Source: Pseudomonadota bacterium (GTDB taxonomy: Bacteria; Pseudomonadota; Gammaproteobacteria; Acidiferrobacterales; Acidiferrobacteraceae). Taken from it: 64,000 nucleotides of DNA. The stretch is taken from the NCBI GenBank assembly GCA_021794275.1, contig JAJYRD010000027.1, positions 1 through 64,000 of the forward strand, read 5' to 3'. A model generated the notes under the pieces. That model had not been told where the DNA came from. It did no database searches and saw only the letters and a program-made list of their open reading frames with translations. Shown in pieces: positions 19,612 to 29,153 of this stretch. Each line of letters begins with the position of its first letter. Position 1 is the first letter of the stretch. The position numbers were made by a program, and so were the translations under genes.

Positions 19612-20631
19612 TCATTTTATCAATCGCACCTTCATAGGTTTGGTCATATCCTCGGTCATGGCAAGGGGCGTCCTGTACACCTTGCCCTCCATGACGCGCT
19701 CTATGACGTGATCAAACAAGCCCTTCTGTACCTGCGAAAAATAGCGGACCCTTTGCGCGAGATTAATCGTCGGCCGCGCAATCTGTCCAAACCGCGCATA
19801 GGTCAGATGATCCGGGGCAGCCCTTACGCGACGCACCCAACCATTGAATTGCGCGCGACCGGTCACGTGTGTGCTAAACCCCATCCACGAAAACCCGCCG
19901 CCGCTGAAATCGTCCGAATAGCCGTGATAAAGTCCGGTGCGGCTCGCGATCATCGCCTGCTTCGTACGCATTCCAGGCATGATGTCTATCTCCCCCACAA
20001 GCTCGGGAATGAAGAAGTCATTCACCACCGTGGCCGACGTAAGATCGAACTTCACCGGTGTGCGTACCGGAACGACGAGCTCGTCCACGGTTGCTACCCC
20101 TTGTCGCGGGTATATGAACACCCACTGCCAGTCAGTCGTTACGACGTCCACACGCAGGGCGCGCGGCGCGTGCGCGCCAGGTGCGGTGGCGCTGACCAAA
20201 GCAGGGTCGGCGCGTCGCCCCATGGCCTCGTCCGTCTGACGTGGGTGCGCCAACGCGTGACGGATGGCAAGAGGATTGTAGGGGTTTGTCGCAAAAACGC
20301 TTTTCACGGAAAAATACGATAGATAGCCTACGATCATGAGGGGCACGCCCCACACCAGAAGCTCGATGACGAGTGACGACGTATATGTGGGGTCATATTT
20401 GCGCGACCCACTGCCTACCCTATAACGCCATAAAAAGGCCGCAACGAGACCGCCGGCCACGAGCACCACGCCGCCCATGACGGCGACATCGAGTACGGTC
20501 GTGTGCCACTCGGTCCGGGCGATCGCGCCCTTGGGGTGCAAGAGCCAGAACCCTCGTTGGGCGCAGCCGCCAAGGAACAGGAGCAGCGCCAAACTAAGAG
20601 GAGGTCCTGCGTGTTCCTTGCGCAATGCCAT
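19612..20631 (-). CDS. cyoA: Cytochrome o ubiquinol oxidase subunit II (lipoprotein)
   Basis: Lipobox-like LFLGGC; VDVVTTDWQWVFIYPRQGVATVDELVVPVRTPVKFDLTSATVVNDFFIPELVGEIDIMPGM; no CuA cysteines, as expected for a quinol oxidase. Confidence 0.93.
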   Translation of the reverse strand: MALRKEHAGPPLSLALLLFLGGCAQRGFWLLHPKGAIARTEWHTTVLDVAVMGGVVLVAGGLVAAFLWRYRVGSGSRKYDPTYTSSLVIELLVWGVPLMIVGYLSYFSVKSVFATNPYNPLAIRHALAHPRQTDEAMGRRADPALVSATAPGAHAPRALRVDVVTTDWQWVFIYPRQGVATVDELVVPVRTPVKFDLTSATVVNDFFIPELVGEIDIMPGMRTKQAMIASRTGLYHGYSDDFSGGGFSWMGFSTHVTGRAQFNGWVRRVRAAPDHLTYARFGQIARPTINLAQRVRYFSQVQKGLFDHVIERVMEGKVYRTPLAMTEDMTKPMKVRLIK

Positions 20632-21012
20632 GGTCGTAGTCCTTCCCCGCTGAAAAGCGCGCCTATTGTATAGCGGCCGAGACGCCGTCTGATCAGGCCT
20701 TTGCATGATGCGAGCGGGCCTTTATAAGCAACACTGGGCGCTGATCCGCGACGCGCGACGGGGTTACTGTGCGGCCCGCAAGAAGCGCTCCAATTACTGG
20801 AGTTCTCGTGCCTGTGGTCGAAGACGGCGACGGCATGGCCGCTCGCGTGACGGACGGGCGCCAGGTCGATTCGCCGCCGCACGGCACTACACATGGGGTT
20901 CTATCCCCCCCGCCGGGCCTGCTTCCCTGCCCCTTAGCACCCCAAGGCCCTTGCCGCGATATGCCGGCGGCCTGATTGACGGCATGCCACTTCATTCGAT
21001 AGTTCTCCTGTC

Positions 21013-21732
21013 ATGGCCAAAACAATATCTCGCACGGCATTCTTTTATCCGAGGCTTGCCAGTCACTTCGGGTTCGGTCGCGTTTGCGTGGCATGCTCGG
21101 CTGCCGTACTCTTGCTTACAGCCTGCGCCACCACCCCGACACGCTATTTCACCTTGCGGGCGTTGCCGGCCAGGAGCGCCCCCGTGAGGCTTTCTTATCC
21201 TGGAGTCGCGGTGGCGCCGATAGCCATGCCGCCGGGCTATAGCCGGCTAGCACTCATCTATGCCGGCACAAGCACGCGTATCCATGTCGCCCGTCATGCA
21301 CGCTGGGTCGCCCCCCTAGGCACACTACTGCGCCGCGCCATCGCGCAGGACATGGCCGCGCGAATCTCGCCCAGGCGCGCCGTCCGCTTGCCCGGACAGT
21401 CTCTCCCGGCCCATGCCGCCGTCATCCGCATCACAGTCGAACGCCTTGCGCCCCACCGCACAGGCGAGGTGATCCTGCGCGTCCGCTGGTCGGCGCGGAC
21501 CCAGGGCCACAGCTCGATCATAAAGTCCGGCGCGGCGCAGATCTCCGTCCGGGGCGCAGACCGCTATGGAGGCGAAGCGCAAACAATGAGTCGCGCTGCC
21601 GCATCCCTCGCGCGCCGCATCGTGGAGTCTTTACGCGCCCAGGGCGTGAAACACAGGCTAGGAGCCGCCGGTAATTTTCGTGGTGCAAATAGACATGCGC
21701 GCGTCGGTATGGCGCGCGGAACCGGGGCTTAA
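21013..21732 (+). CDS. PqiC/ABC-transport auxiliary lipoprotein-like protein
   Basis: Lipobox LLLTAC, then ATTPTRYFTLRALPA..YPGVAVAPIAMPPGYSRLALIYAG...MAARISPRRAV. Confidence 0.7.
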   Translation: MAKTISRTAFFYPRLASHFGFGRVCVACSAAVLLLTACATTPTRYFTLRALPARSAPVRLSYPGVAVAPIAMPPGYSRLALIYAGTSTRIHVARHARWVAPLGTLLRRAIAQDMAARISPRRAVRLPGQSLPAHAAVIRITVERLAPHRTGEVILRVRWSARTQGHSSIIKSGAAQISVRGADRYGGEAQTMSRAAASLARRIVESLRAQGVKHRLGAAGNFRGANRHARVGMARGTGA

Positions 21733-21826
21733 GCGCGGCGCGGGCCGCATTGAAGATGAAAGGCCGATCCAAAACCCACGTCTCCCGTGTTATGGTGGTA
21801 GCCTTTCACAAAAGGCACGATCGCGC

Positions 21827-23398
21827 ATGCCGACAAATGACCATTACGACCTCATTGTCATAGGCAGCGGCCCCGGAGGCGCCTCGGTCGCGCAGGCCGC
21901 GGCGGCGCGCGGAGTGCGGGTGCTCTTGCTCGAACGCGGCCCTTATCTCAAACGCTCACCAGAGAACTGGGACGCCAAGGCGGTCTTCGTGGATGCCAAA
22001 TATCAGGCTAAGGAGACATGGTACGGCGCCGACGGGCGCACGTTTCACCCGGGCCTCCATTATTTCGTGGGTGGAAATTCAAAGGTCTACGGCGCGGCGC
22101 TTTTCCGCCTGCGTGAACGCGACTTCGAGGAGATCGTATATCCGGAGGGCTTGTCCCCGCGCTGGCCCCTGCCCTATGCCGCGTTCGAACCCTACTACAC
22201 GCGCGCGGAGCGTTTGTTTCATGTACATGGCACGCGCGGCGAGGATCCGACCGAGCCACCGGCAAGCGGGCCGTATCCCTTCCCGGCAGTCGCGCACGAA
22301 CCCGAGATCGCCGCCCTGGATGAGGGGCTGCGCCGCGCCGGCGCGCGCCCCTTCCATCTTCCCTTGGGCATCCTCCTTGACGAAAAAGACGGGGCCGCGG
22401 CGCCCACGAGTCCCTGTATTCGCTGCGAAGCCTTCGACGGCTTCCCATGTCCCACGAATGGAAAAGCAGACGCGCAGGTCGTGTGCGTCGATCCGGCCCT
22501 GGCCGCCTACCCGGATCAGTTGACGCTGTTGACCGATGCTTATGTATCGCGTCTCGAAACCGACACCTCGGGGCGCGTGATCAAGAAAGTTCACGTGCGG
22601 CGCGGCGGCGGCGAAGAGGCGTACAGCGCGGATATCGTCGTAGTCGCCTGCGGCGCCCTGTCGAGCGCGCTTTTATTGCTGCGTTCGGCCAATGACCGTC
22701 ACCCACACGGGCTTGCCAACGGCTCGGGGCAAGTAGGGCGCAACTACATGCGCCACAACCAATCCGTGCTCATGACGCTGCTGCGCCATCCGAACCCCAC
22801 GATCTTCCAAAAGACGTTGGGCGTGTCCGATTACTACTTCGGTGGACCCGATCATGATTATCCGCTCGGTCTGATCCAGCTGCTCGCGAAAACCCATCCC
22901 GCCCAAATCCAAGGGGAGGCACTCCCGGAATGGCTAGAGTGGTTTCCGTCCGCGCCCTTTGCGACACTTGCCGAACGCACCCTGAGTTTCTGGCTATCAA
23001 GTGAAGACCTGCCGCGGCCGGAGAACCGCGTGTTTTATGACGGCGACCGGGTAATTTTGGACCTGAAGGAGACAAATATGGATGCGCATCGCGGGCTACG
23101 CAAACAACTTGAGCGCCTCCTTGAATCCATCGATGTCCATCCTACGCTCATGGAACGCAAGCTATACTTGGGGAAAGACATCCCCATAGGGGGTACCGCT
23201 CATCAGGCCGGCACGCTGCGCTTCGGGGAGGACCCGGCGACATCGGTTCTCGATCTCGACTGCAAGGCACATGAAATCGATAACCTCTATGCGACAGACG
23301 CAAGCTTCTTTCCGTCCATAGGAGCGGTGAATCCGACCCTGACCATCGTCGCCAACGCCCTGCGCGTGGCGGATCGCATTGTCGAAAAACTGGCGTGA
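21827..23398 (+). CDS. GMC-family FAD-dependent oxidoreductase
   Basis: HYDLIVIGSGPGGASVAQAAAARGVRVLLLERGPY...GGNSKVYGAALFRLRERDF...LYATDASFFPSIGAVNPTLTIVANALRVADRI. Confidence 0.95.
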   Translation: MPTNDHYDLIVIGSGPGGASVAQAAAARGVRVLLLERGPYLKRSPENWDAKAVFVDAKYQAKETWYGADGRTFHPGLHYFVGGNSKVYGAALFRLRERDFEEIVYPEGLSPRWPLPYAAFEPYYTRAERLFHVHGTRGEDPTEPPASGPYPFPAVAHEPEIAALDEGLRRAGARPFHLPLGILLDEKDGAAAPTSPCIRCEAFDGFPCPTNGKADAQVVCVDPALAAYPDQLTLLTDAYVSRLETDTSGRVIKKVHVRRGGGEEAYSADIVVVACGALSSALLLLRSANDRHPHGLANGSGQVGRNYMRHNQSVLMTLLRHPNPTIFQKTLGVSDYYFGGPDHDYPLGLIQLLAKTHPAQIQGEALPEWLEWFPSAPFATLAERTLSFWLSSEDLPRPENRVFYDGDRVILDLKETNMDAHRGLRKQLERLLESIDVHPTLMERKLYLGKDIPIGGTAHQAGTLRFGEDPATSVLDLDCKAHEIDNLYATDASFFPSIGAVNPTLTIVANALRVADRIVEKLA

Positions 23399-23449
23399 GC
23401 CCATGGCATTCCATACGCGCAGCATACCACCCGCCGGGCGACACCTACC

Positions 23450-23911
23450 ATGACATCTATCGCGCTCCTAGCCCGTGTGTGCCTCGTGATCTTGTTCCCC
23501 TTCAGCGGTATCGACAAGGTGGTCCACTGGGACGCGGCCATAAAACAGGCCAACTCCTCGCCGCTGGGTGGGGCACCCGTCATGCTGATTGCAGCCATCG
23601 CAATCGAACTTACGACCCCGGTCTGCATCGTCATAGGATGGCATCCGGCGGTCGCCGCCATCGTGTTGGCAGCTTTCTGCGTAGCCACAGCCATTCTTTT
23701 TCATCCTTTTTGGAGGTTTCCCGGTTTCTGGGCGGGTGGAAACCCGGAAGGCGCGGCGCATTTCTGGGACTTCTTGAAAAACTTTGGACTCGTGGGCGGC
23801 CTTTTGCTGGTCGTCTTAGCGGCCACGAGCATAGCGCCGCCCGCGCACGTCGTAGCGTCCGTAGCCCGGCCACCTGCCGCGACGGGGCCGGTCATGGGCC
23901 ACGCCCGCTGA
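23450..23911 (+). CDS. DoxX-family membrane protein
   Basis: ARVCLVILFPFSGIDKVVHWDAAIKQ...PVMLIAAIAIELTTPVCIVIGWHPAVAAIVLAAFCVATAILFHPFW. Confidence 0.85.
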   Translation: MTSIALLARVCLVILFPFSGIDKVVHWDAAIKQANSSPLGGAPVMLIAAIAIELTTPVCIVIGWHPAVAAIVLAAFCVATAILFHPFWRFPGFWAGGNPEGAAHFWDFLKNFGLVGGLLLVVLAATSIAPPAHVVASVARPPAATGPVMGHAR

Positions 23912-23923
23912 ACGGAGGACCTC

Positions 23924-24412
23924 ATGGAGACATCAGCTGCAGACGAAAGACCCGAGGAGAAGATGGCGGATCGCGAGGAGCCGCCACGGATCAGCTACTG
24001 GCATATATGGACCGATGAACAGGGAGTGAGCCGGCAAAGCCGCTGTTCTCTGGACCATTTTTTTCTGAAGGGGATAGGGGGAGCGGCGGCGCAGTGGAAT
24101 GACGCCCAGCCTGAAGAACGAGGCTCGGTCGTGTTTACCGTGCAACCGGTAGGCTGGATCGGGGAATGGCATGAGAACCCGGCGCCGCAGTGGATCGTCC
24201 CGCTCGCCGGGCGCTGGTGGGTAGAATCCATGGATGGCACCCGCGTGGAGATGGGGCCCGGTGACCTTTCGCTCGGCGAAGACCAGCATTGCGTGGCGGA
24301 CACCAAGGGGCGCAAAGGTCATCGGTCCGGCACGATAGGGTCTGAGCCCGCGGTTCTCATGACGGTACGCCTGTCGCATGCCGCGCCGCGCCGTCCGTGT
24401 CATAGGCGATAG
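23924..24412 (+). CDS. Cupin-like protein
   Basis: PQWIVPLAGRWWVESMDGTRVEMGPGDLSLGEDQH..GHRSGTIG resembles cupin motifs. Confidence 0.75.
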   Translation: METSAADERPEEKMADREEPPRISYWHIWTDEQGVSRQSRCSLDHFFLKGIGGAAAQWNDAQPEERGSVVFTVQPVGWIGEWHENPAPQWIVPLAGRWWVESMDGTRVEMGPGDLSLGEDQHCVADTKGRKGHRSGTIGSEPAVLMTVRLSHAAPRRPCHRR

Positions 24413-24416
24413 CGTC

Positions 24417-25325
24417 ATGGACCTGTATGACTTCGTCGACCCACAGTTTCGGTCCTTCGTTCTGCCCAACGCCGCCCTCGAAACCCTGGGGACGGGATTC
24501 CGGTGGCTCGAAGGTCCTGTATGGTTTGGCGACCACGACTGCCTGCTCTTTAGTGACATTCCAAATGATCGTGTCATGCGGTGGTCTGCAAACGGTGGCG
24601 TCAGTGTCTTTCGGTCCGACTGCGGCTTCGAAAACGGCCATGCGCGGGATCGCGAGGGCCGCCTCATAAGCTGCTCGCATCGCGACCGCTGCGTCCGCCG
24701 CACCGAGTGGGATGGACGCGTCACTGTGCTCGTATCGCATTATCGGGGCTCGCGCCTCAACGCGCCAAACGATGTGGTGGTCAAGAGCGATGGCTCAATC
24801 TGGTTTTCGGATCCACTCTACGGGATCAACACCGATTACGAAGGCGGCAAACAGACGGCCGAACTCGCGCCTGCTGTCTACCGGCTCGACCCGGCACGCG
24901 GACAACTCGACATCGTCGCAGACGACTTCGAGGGCCCCAACGGCTTGTGCTTTTCGCCGGACGAACGTGTGCTCTACATCGCGGAGACCGGGCAGCAATT
25001 TTCCGCCGATCCCGCGCGCCATATTCGTCGGGCTGCGCTTACGGAAGACGGGACACGACTTGCGCATGCGGAAATCTTCCATGACGTCATACCGCGCGGC
25101 GCCGACGGGCTTCGTTGTGACGAAGAGGGGAACGTCTGGGCAAGCGCAGGCGACGGAGTCCACTGCCTGAATCCCGACGGCGCGTTGCTCGGCAAGATCC
25201 GAACCGGCCTTCCGGTCTCGAACCTGGCGTTCGGGGGCCGCCATCGCAGCCGGCTTTTCTTGTGTGCGGGACAGACCCTCATGAGCATCTACGTCAATCG
25301 CCGCGGCGCCGCGGCGCCGCGATGA
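24417..25325 (+). CDS. SMP-30/gluconolactonase-family protein
   Basis: TGFRWLEGPVWFGDHDCLLFSDIPNDRVMRW...SRLNAPNDVVVKSDGSIWFSDPLYGI..GPNGLCFSPDERVLYIAETG. Confidence 0.95.
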   Translation: MDLYDFVDPQFRSFVLPNAALETLGTGFRWLEGPVWFGDHDCLLFSDIPNDRVMRWSANGGVSVFRSDCGFENGHARDREGRLISCSHRDRCVRRTEWDGRVTVLVSHYRGSRLNAPNDVVVKSDGSIWFSDPLYGINTDYEGGKQTAELAPAVYRLDPARGQLDIVADDFEGPNGLCFSPDERVLYIAETGQQFSADPARHIRRAALTEDGTRLAHAEIFHDVIPRGADGLRCDEEGNVWASAGDGVHCLNPDGALLGKIRTGLPVSNLAFGGRHRSRLFLCAGQTLMSIYVNRRGAAAPR

Positions 25326-26221
25326 ACGAGCGGCTGCCAAGATCGCCCTCCCGGATCGCACGCCTGGCACTGAATGTCGCCGACATCACGCGAAGCGCCG
25401 CCTTCTATGAAGAGGCTCTGGGGTTCAGGGTCCTGGCGGCAAGCGAAGCGGGTCCGAGCGAGCGCGTCGCCCTCCTTGGAGGCCGTTTCGAATCGCTCAC
25501 CCTGTCTCTCGGCGCCGCGCGCCTCGAGCTTTCGCGATTTCTCGAAGGCTCGACACCCTACCCGGCGCGAAGTCTGGCCAACGATCTCTGGTTTCAGCAC
25601 TTCGCGGTCACCTGTAATGACATCGACGCGCTCGCAGATGCCGTGGCACGCCTGGGCGCCGAGCCGATCACCTGCGGCGGACCGCAGAAACTGCCGGCGG
25701 CGAGCGGGGGCGTAACCGCCTACAAATTCCGGGACCCGGACGGCCATCCCCTGGAGCTGCTCGTACCCACGGGCGATGCCAAAGACGGCATCGTGACGGA
25801 ATCAAAAGCGGACAACACGGCGACCATAGACCACACCGCCATGAGCGTCGCCGACACCGGCCACGCCATCGCCTTCTATCAGGAGATCCTGGGCCTTGAT
25901 ATCGGCGGGGACCAAATCAATACCGGCATTGAGCAAGACCGCCTGGACGGCCTGTCTGGGACCCGCGTCCGGGTCGTGAGTCTGCGGGCGCGCGCTCCCG
26001 GCCCGCACCTGGAGCTACTGGGCTATGAACGCCCGCGCGGGCGGAACGGTGCTTGGACCCCGACGGACATCGCCGCTACGCGTACGGTCTTCGAGGTAGC
26101 CGACCTGCAGGCCCTGGAACGCCGCCTCGAGCAGGCCGGCGCGGAAATCCGCCGCGCCGCCGACGCCGTCTTGGGGCACGACCCGGACGGACACTGGCTG
26201 CTGTTCGAGCAGAAGGGCTGA
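25322..26221 (+). CDS. Two-domain VOC (glyoxalase/bleomycin resistance) family protein
   Basis: RLALNVADITRSAAFYEEALGFRVLA...FRDPDGHPLELL...IDHTAMSVADTGHAIAFYQEILGLDIGG; start overlaps the SMP-30 stop. Confidence 0.93.
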   Translation: MNERLPRSPSRIARLALNVADITRSAAFYEEALGFRVLAASEAGPSERVALLGGRFESLTLSLGAARLELSRFLEGSTPYPARSLANDLWFQHFAVTCNDIDALADAVARLGAEPITCGGPQKLPAASGGVTAYKFRDPDGHPLELLVPTGDAKDGIVTESKADNTATIDHTAMSVADTGHAIAFYQEILGLDIGGDQINTGIEQDRLDGLSGTRVRVVSLRARAPGPHLELLGYERPRGRNGAWTPTDIAATRTVFEVADLQALERRLEQAGAEIRRAADAVLGHDPDGHWLLFEQKG

Positions 26222-26252
26222 GCGCTGCGGATGGGCCTGCAGGGCGGCGCAC

Positions 26253-27263
26253 CTAGCCGACCGAGCCTGGCGACCCGCGCGATTCCATAAAAGCGCCTGC
26301 CAGGGCCTCCCGAGAAGGGGCGGTGGGAGCCGCCGGAGCGCGGGCCAGGGCCAGGTCTTTGATATCCATCCAGCTGCGCCGGAGCTCGGGCAGGGGACAG
26401 CCGAGCTCCGCCTCGAGCGCGAGCAACTCGGGCGTGTAGATGTCCTGGAGGAATGCGACGGCGCGCGGATCGATCGGCGGCTTGGGCGCGTCCTTCTGCA
26501 TCCAGTTTTCCCATATGTATTCGCCTAGGCGTCGAGGGATGACCCGCTCCCCCAGGAACCGGCTCACGGGATGTCCAGCAAGACGTCTCGCCCACCGCCC
26601 CTTGGGCTGCTTGTAGTGGTTATGAGCCTCCGCGGTATCGACGGACGCCATGGGCCCTTCGGGGATATCGAGAAAGCGCGCGACGCGCGTAAGCACTGCA
26701 TATGGGTCCTTCTTCAGGTCCTCAAGCAGCAAGATGAGCACCCGCTCGCGTCCGAACAGGGCGCGATAGCGTCTTATTTGCTCCGTATAGAGTCCAAGCT
26801 CGACATAGAGCTGAGAGATCCCCCACCCCTTGTCGGGTCGGCCCCAATCGATCTGCAGGGCCTCGAAAAACGGCCGGTCGATGGCGCCCTCCGAATAATC
26901 CATCAGATATTGCGCATAGGCGCGCTCGATGGGATCGCGCAAGATGACAATGATGTGCGCCTGCGGGGATACCGCCGCGATGCCGGCGGCGGCCTGCGCG
27001 GACCACAGGTATGAGGGGCTCGCGTCACCGCGAAACCGCATGTCGGAGGCGCGTTCATAGAGGCCTCGATAGCTCGCCTCGTCAGCGACGAAGGTAATGA
27101 GGTGTTTCTGCGCCTCCGATGGCGCGGGCCTCGTAAAGAAATGGGGTTCCTTCATCTCCGGAAAAAAGATGTCCGGATGCTGCTTAAGATAGGCATAGAG
27201 CGAGGTCGTGCCGCTCTTGACGGCCCCGACAATGAAAAGATTGGGCCACACCGTTGTCGTCAT
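26253..27263 (-). CDS. Sulfotransferase-family protein (PAPS-dependent type)
   Basis: NLFIVGAVKSGTTSLYAYLKQHPDIFFPEMKEPHFF (PAPS 5'-phosphosulfate loop) ...VILRDPIERAYAQYLMDYSEG (3'-phosphate motif). Confidence 0.93.
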   Translation of the reverse strand: MTTTVWPNLFIVGAVKSGTTSLYAYLKQHPDIFFPEMKEPHFFTRPAPSEAQKHLITFVADEASYRGLYERASDMRFRGDASPSYLWSAQAAAGIAAVSPQAHIIVILRDPIERAYAQYLMDYSEGAIDRPFFEALQIDWGRPDKGWGISQLYVELGLYTEQIRRYRALFGRERVLILLLEDLKKDPYAVLTRVARFLDIPEGPMASVDTAEAHNHYKQPKGRWARRLAGHPVSRFLGERVIPRRLGEYIWENWMQKDAPKPPIDPRAVAFLQDIYTPELLALEAELGCPLPELRRSWMDIKDLALARAPAAPTAPSREALAGAFMESRGSPGSVG

Positions 27264-27353
27264 CGCGTCTCCTCCGTCATCCGACGATCCCTTGAGACTT
27301 TCCCGCGCGTTGGCGATCTTAGCAACGTCAAAAGCTCTTGCCCATCCGGCTTC

Positions 27354-28376
27354 TCAGCGCACGGATGGTTCTACCGGCTGGTCGCGCCTCTTGCGCTCGC
27401 CACGCAACCATACCAACAGCACGGGTAGCGAAATACCGACCTGCCGCACACGCCGCACGGCCGATAGGGCAAGCGCGGCGTCCGCCGGAAGGCCCGCGGC
27501 CGCCCCGACCAGAATCAAGCCGCCCTCCTGCACTCCGAGCGTGCCGGGGACCATGAAGGCCGCGCTTTGCAGGGCCTGCGTCAGGGATTCGAACAGGAGC
27601 GCGAGCCTCAGACCGGCCGGCTCATGGAGGAGCCGCAATATGACCCAGAATTCGCCGGCACCGCCCGCGAGACTTACTACCTGCCAAAAGGTACAGCGCG
27701 CAAGCGCCATGGGGCGCCGGTAAAGGGTTAGCACCATATCGTCGACGGCGTGGGCTTGGGCGGCGGTACCTGCGCTCGCGCCGCCGAAGCGCGATATGGC
27801 TCGATGCAGACGGGTAAAGGGTCGCGATCGGCGCTGCAGGAGCACGAACACCAATCCTGCGGGCAAGGCCACCGCGAGCCCCCACCAGAGGCGCTGAATG
27901 AGCGGCGCGGTCCCTATATACGACAACAGGAGACCGATACCAAGTAAGGTGAAACCCATCTGCGCGAAGAGGTTCATGGTGACCTCCACCACGATCCCGG
28001 CAACCGCAATGGGTGCGGGTACGCCCCGGCCAATCAAAGAACGGGCGGCGGCAACCTCCCCGCCCACATGCGCGACCGGCAACAGAGTATTGATGGCATT
28101 GCGCACGAAGGCCATCCAGGTGAGCAGCCCGAGGGAGGCGGCGCGGGGCTTGGGAAAGAGCGCGCGCCAGCCCTCGGCGCTCGCCATGATCGCCGCAAGC
28201 CGTACCGGTAGAAGCCAGAGCATCCCAAAGCCCGCGAGGGCCACCAGATGCAGGATGCGCGCCGGATCGTGGCGTGCAAACAGCAAGACGGCACCCGTAA
28301 GGCCAAGGAGGCCCGCCACGATCGGCAGAACCCGCGCCCATGCGCGTATCCCGCCCACGCCCCGCGCTTCGTCCAT
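27354..28376 (-). CDS. hpnL: HpnL-like flippase / lysylphosphatidylglycerol synthase TM-region protein
   Basis: VRNAINTLLPVAHVGGEVAAARSLIGRGVP...MVPGTLGVQEGGLILVGAAAGLPADAAL. Confidence 0.85.
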   Translation of the reverse strand: MDEARGVGGIRAWARVLPIVAGLLGLTGAVLLFARHDPARILHLVALAGFGMLWLLPVRLAAIMASAEGWRALFPKPRAASLGLLTWMAFVRNAINTLLPVAHVGGEVAAARSLIGRGVPAPIAVAGIVVEVTMNLFAQMGFTLLGIGLLLSYIGTAPLIQRLWWGLAVALPAGLVFVLLQRRSRPFTRLHRAISRFGGASAGTAAQAHAVDDMVLTLYRRPMALARCTFWQVVSLAGGAGEFWVILRLLHEPAGLRLALLFESLTQALQSAAFMVPGTLGVQEGGLILVGAAAGLPADAALALSAVRRVRQVGISLPVLLVWLRGERKRRDQPVEPSVR

Positions 28377-28436
28377 GTTAAAGCCTCTCCCTGGCCATCG
28401 GCCCTCAAGTCCCTTCTGCGCCCCTGCAGCGTCGCC

Positions 28437-29153
28437 TCATCGCGGGCTGCCGGAAATGGCGACAGCGGCCGCCGCAGCCAAGGTCCTCTGCGCCTCCGAA
28501 AAATGGCGACGCAGGCGCACCGCCGCGGCCCATGTGGCCGGCCCTCCCGCGAGCGCCTTCACAAGCGCCGCCGCGCGTGGGCGCCCCCATTCATCAACAG
28601 CCGCAAGCAGTCGCTCTGGGAGCGGCTCGTCGTAGGGATCGACGACCGCACGCAAGGCCAAAAAACGCAGGCCCCGTTCCGATGCCACACGCGCGAGCGC
28701 CGCGCTCTCCATGTCGACCCCCGAGGCCCCGTATCTCTGGAAGAGATCTTCCTTGCGCCGAACCGCATAAACGGGTGCCGCGACTGACAGCAGGACATCG
28801 GCCGTCCACACCAAAGGCAGGCTCTCGGCGAGATCCGCAGGCACATCCGTTTGGTGGCATGCCCCCCGCTCGTCGCACACCGTGCGCGGGCAGAGCAGGG
28901 AGCCAGACGGCAGGCCCGGTGCAAGTCCTCCGCACGTCCCGAAGCTCACGAGAGTCCGAACGCCCCGCGCGGCCAGGTCAAGACCCATGTCCCGGGCACG
29001 CCCAGCGCCCATCCCACACACCCCCAGCCAATGGCCGCCTGGAAGAGCGACCGGGCGGCCGCGCGCTGGGCGCCCGAAGGCGCGCGCCTCGGCTACGAGC
29101 GCCACCACGAAACCATAGGGGGGGCCTAGCGGACCGCTTGCTCGCGATAACAC
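28437..29153 (-). CDS. hpnG: Hopanoid-associated phosphorylase
   Basis: FVVALVAEARAFG...GVCGMGAGRA...LVSFGTCGGLAPGLPSGSLLCPRTV...GVDMESAALARVA; nucleosidase fold, adjacent to shc. Confidence 0.87.
   Translation of the reverse strand: MLSRASGPLGPPYGFVVALVAEARAFGRPARGRPVALPGGHWLGVCGMGAGRARDMGLDLAARGVRTLVSFGTCGGLAPGLPSGSLLCPRTVCDERGACHQTDVPADLAESLPLVWTADVLLSVAAPVYAVRRKEDLFQRYGASGVDMESAALARVASERGLRFLALRAVVDPYDEPLPERLLAAVDEWGRPRAAALVKALAGGPATWAAAVRLRRHFSEAQRTLAAAAAVAISGSPR

Noticed and set aside
25300-25323. GGCGCC-rich repeat at the SMP-30 C-terminus
   Set aside because: Short GC-rich palindromic run inside coding sequence (RRGAAAPR), most likely compositional
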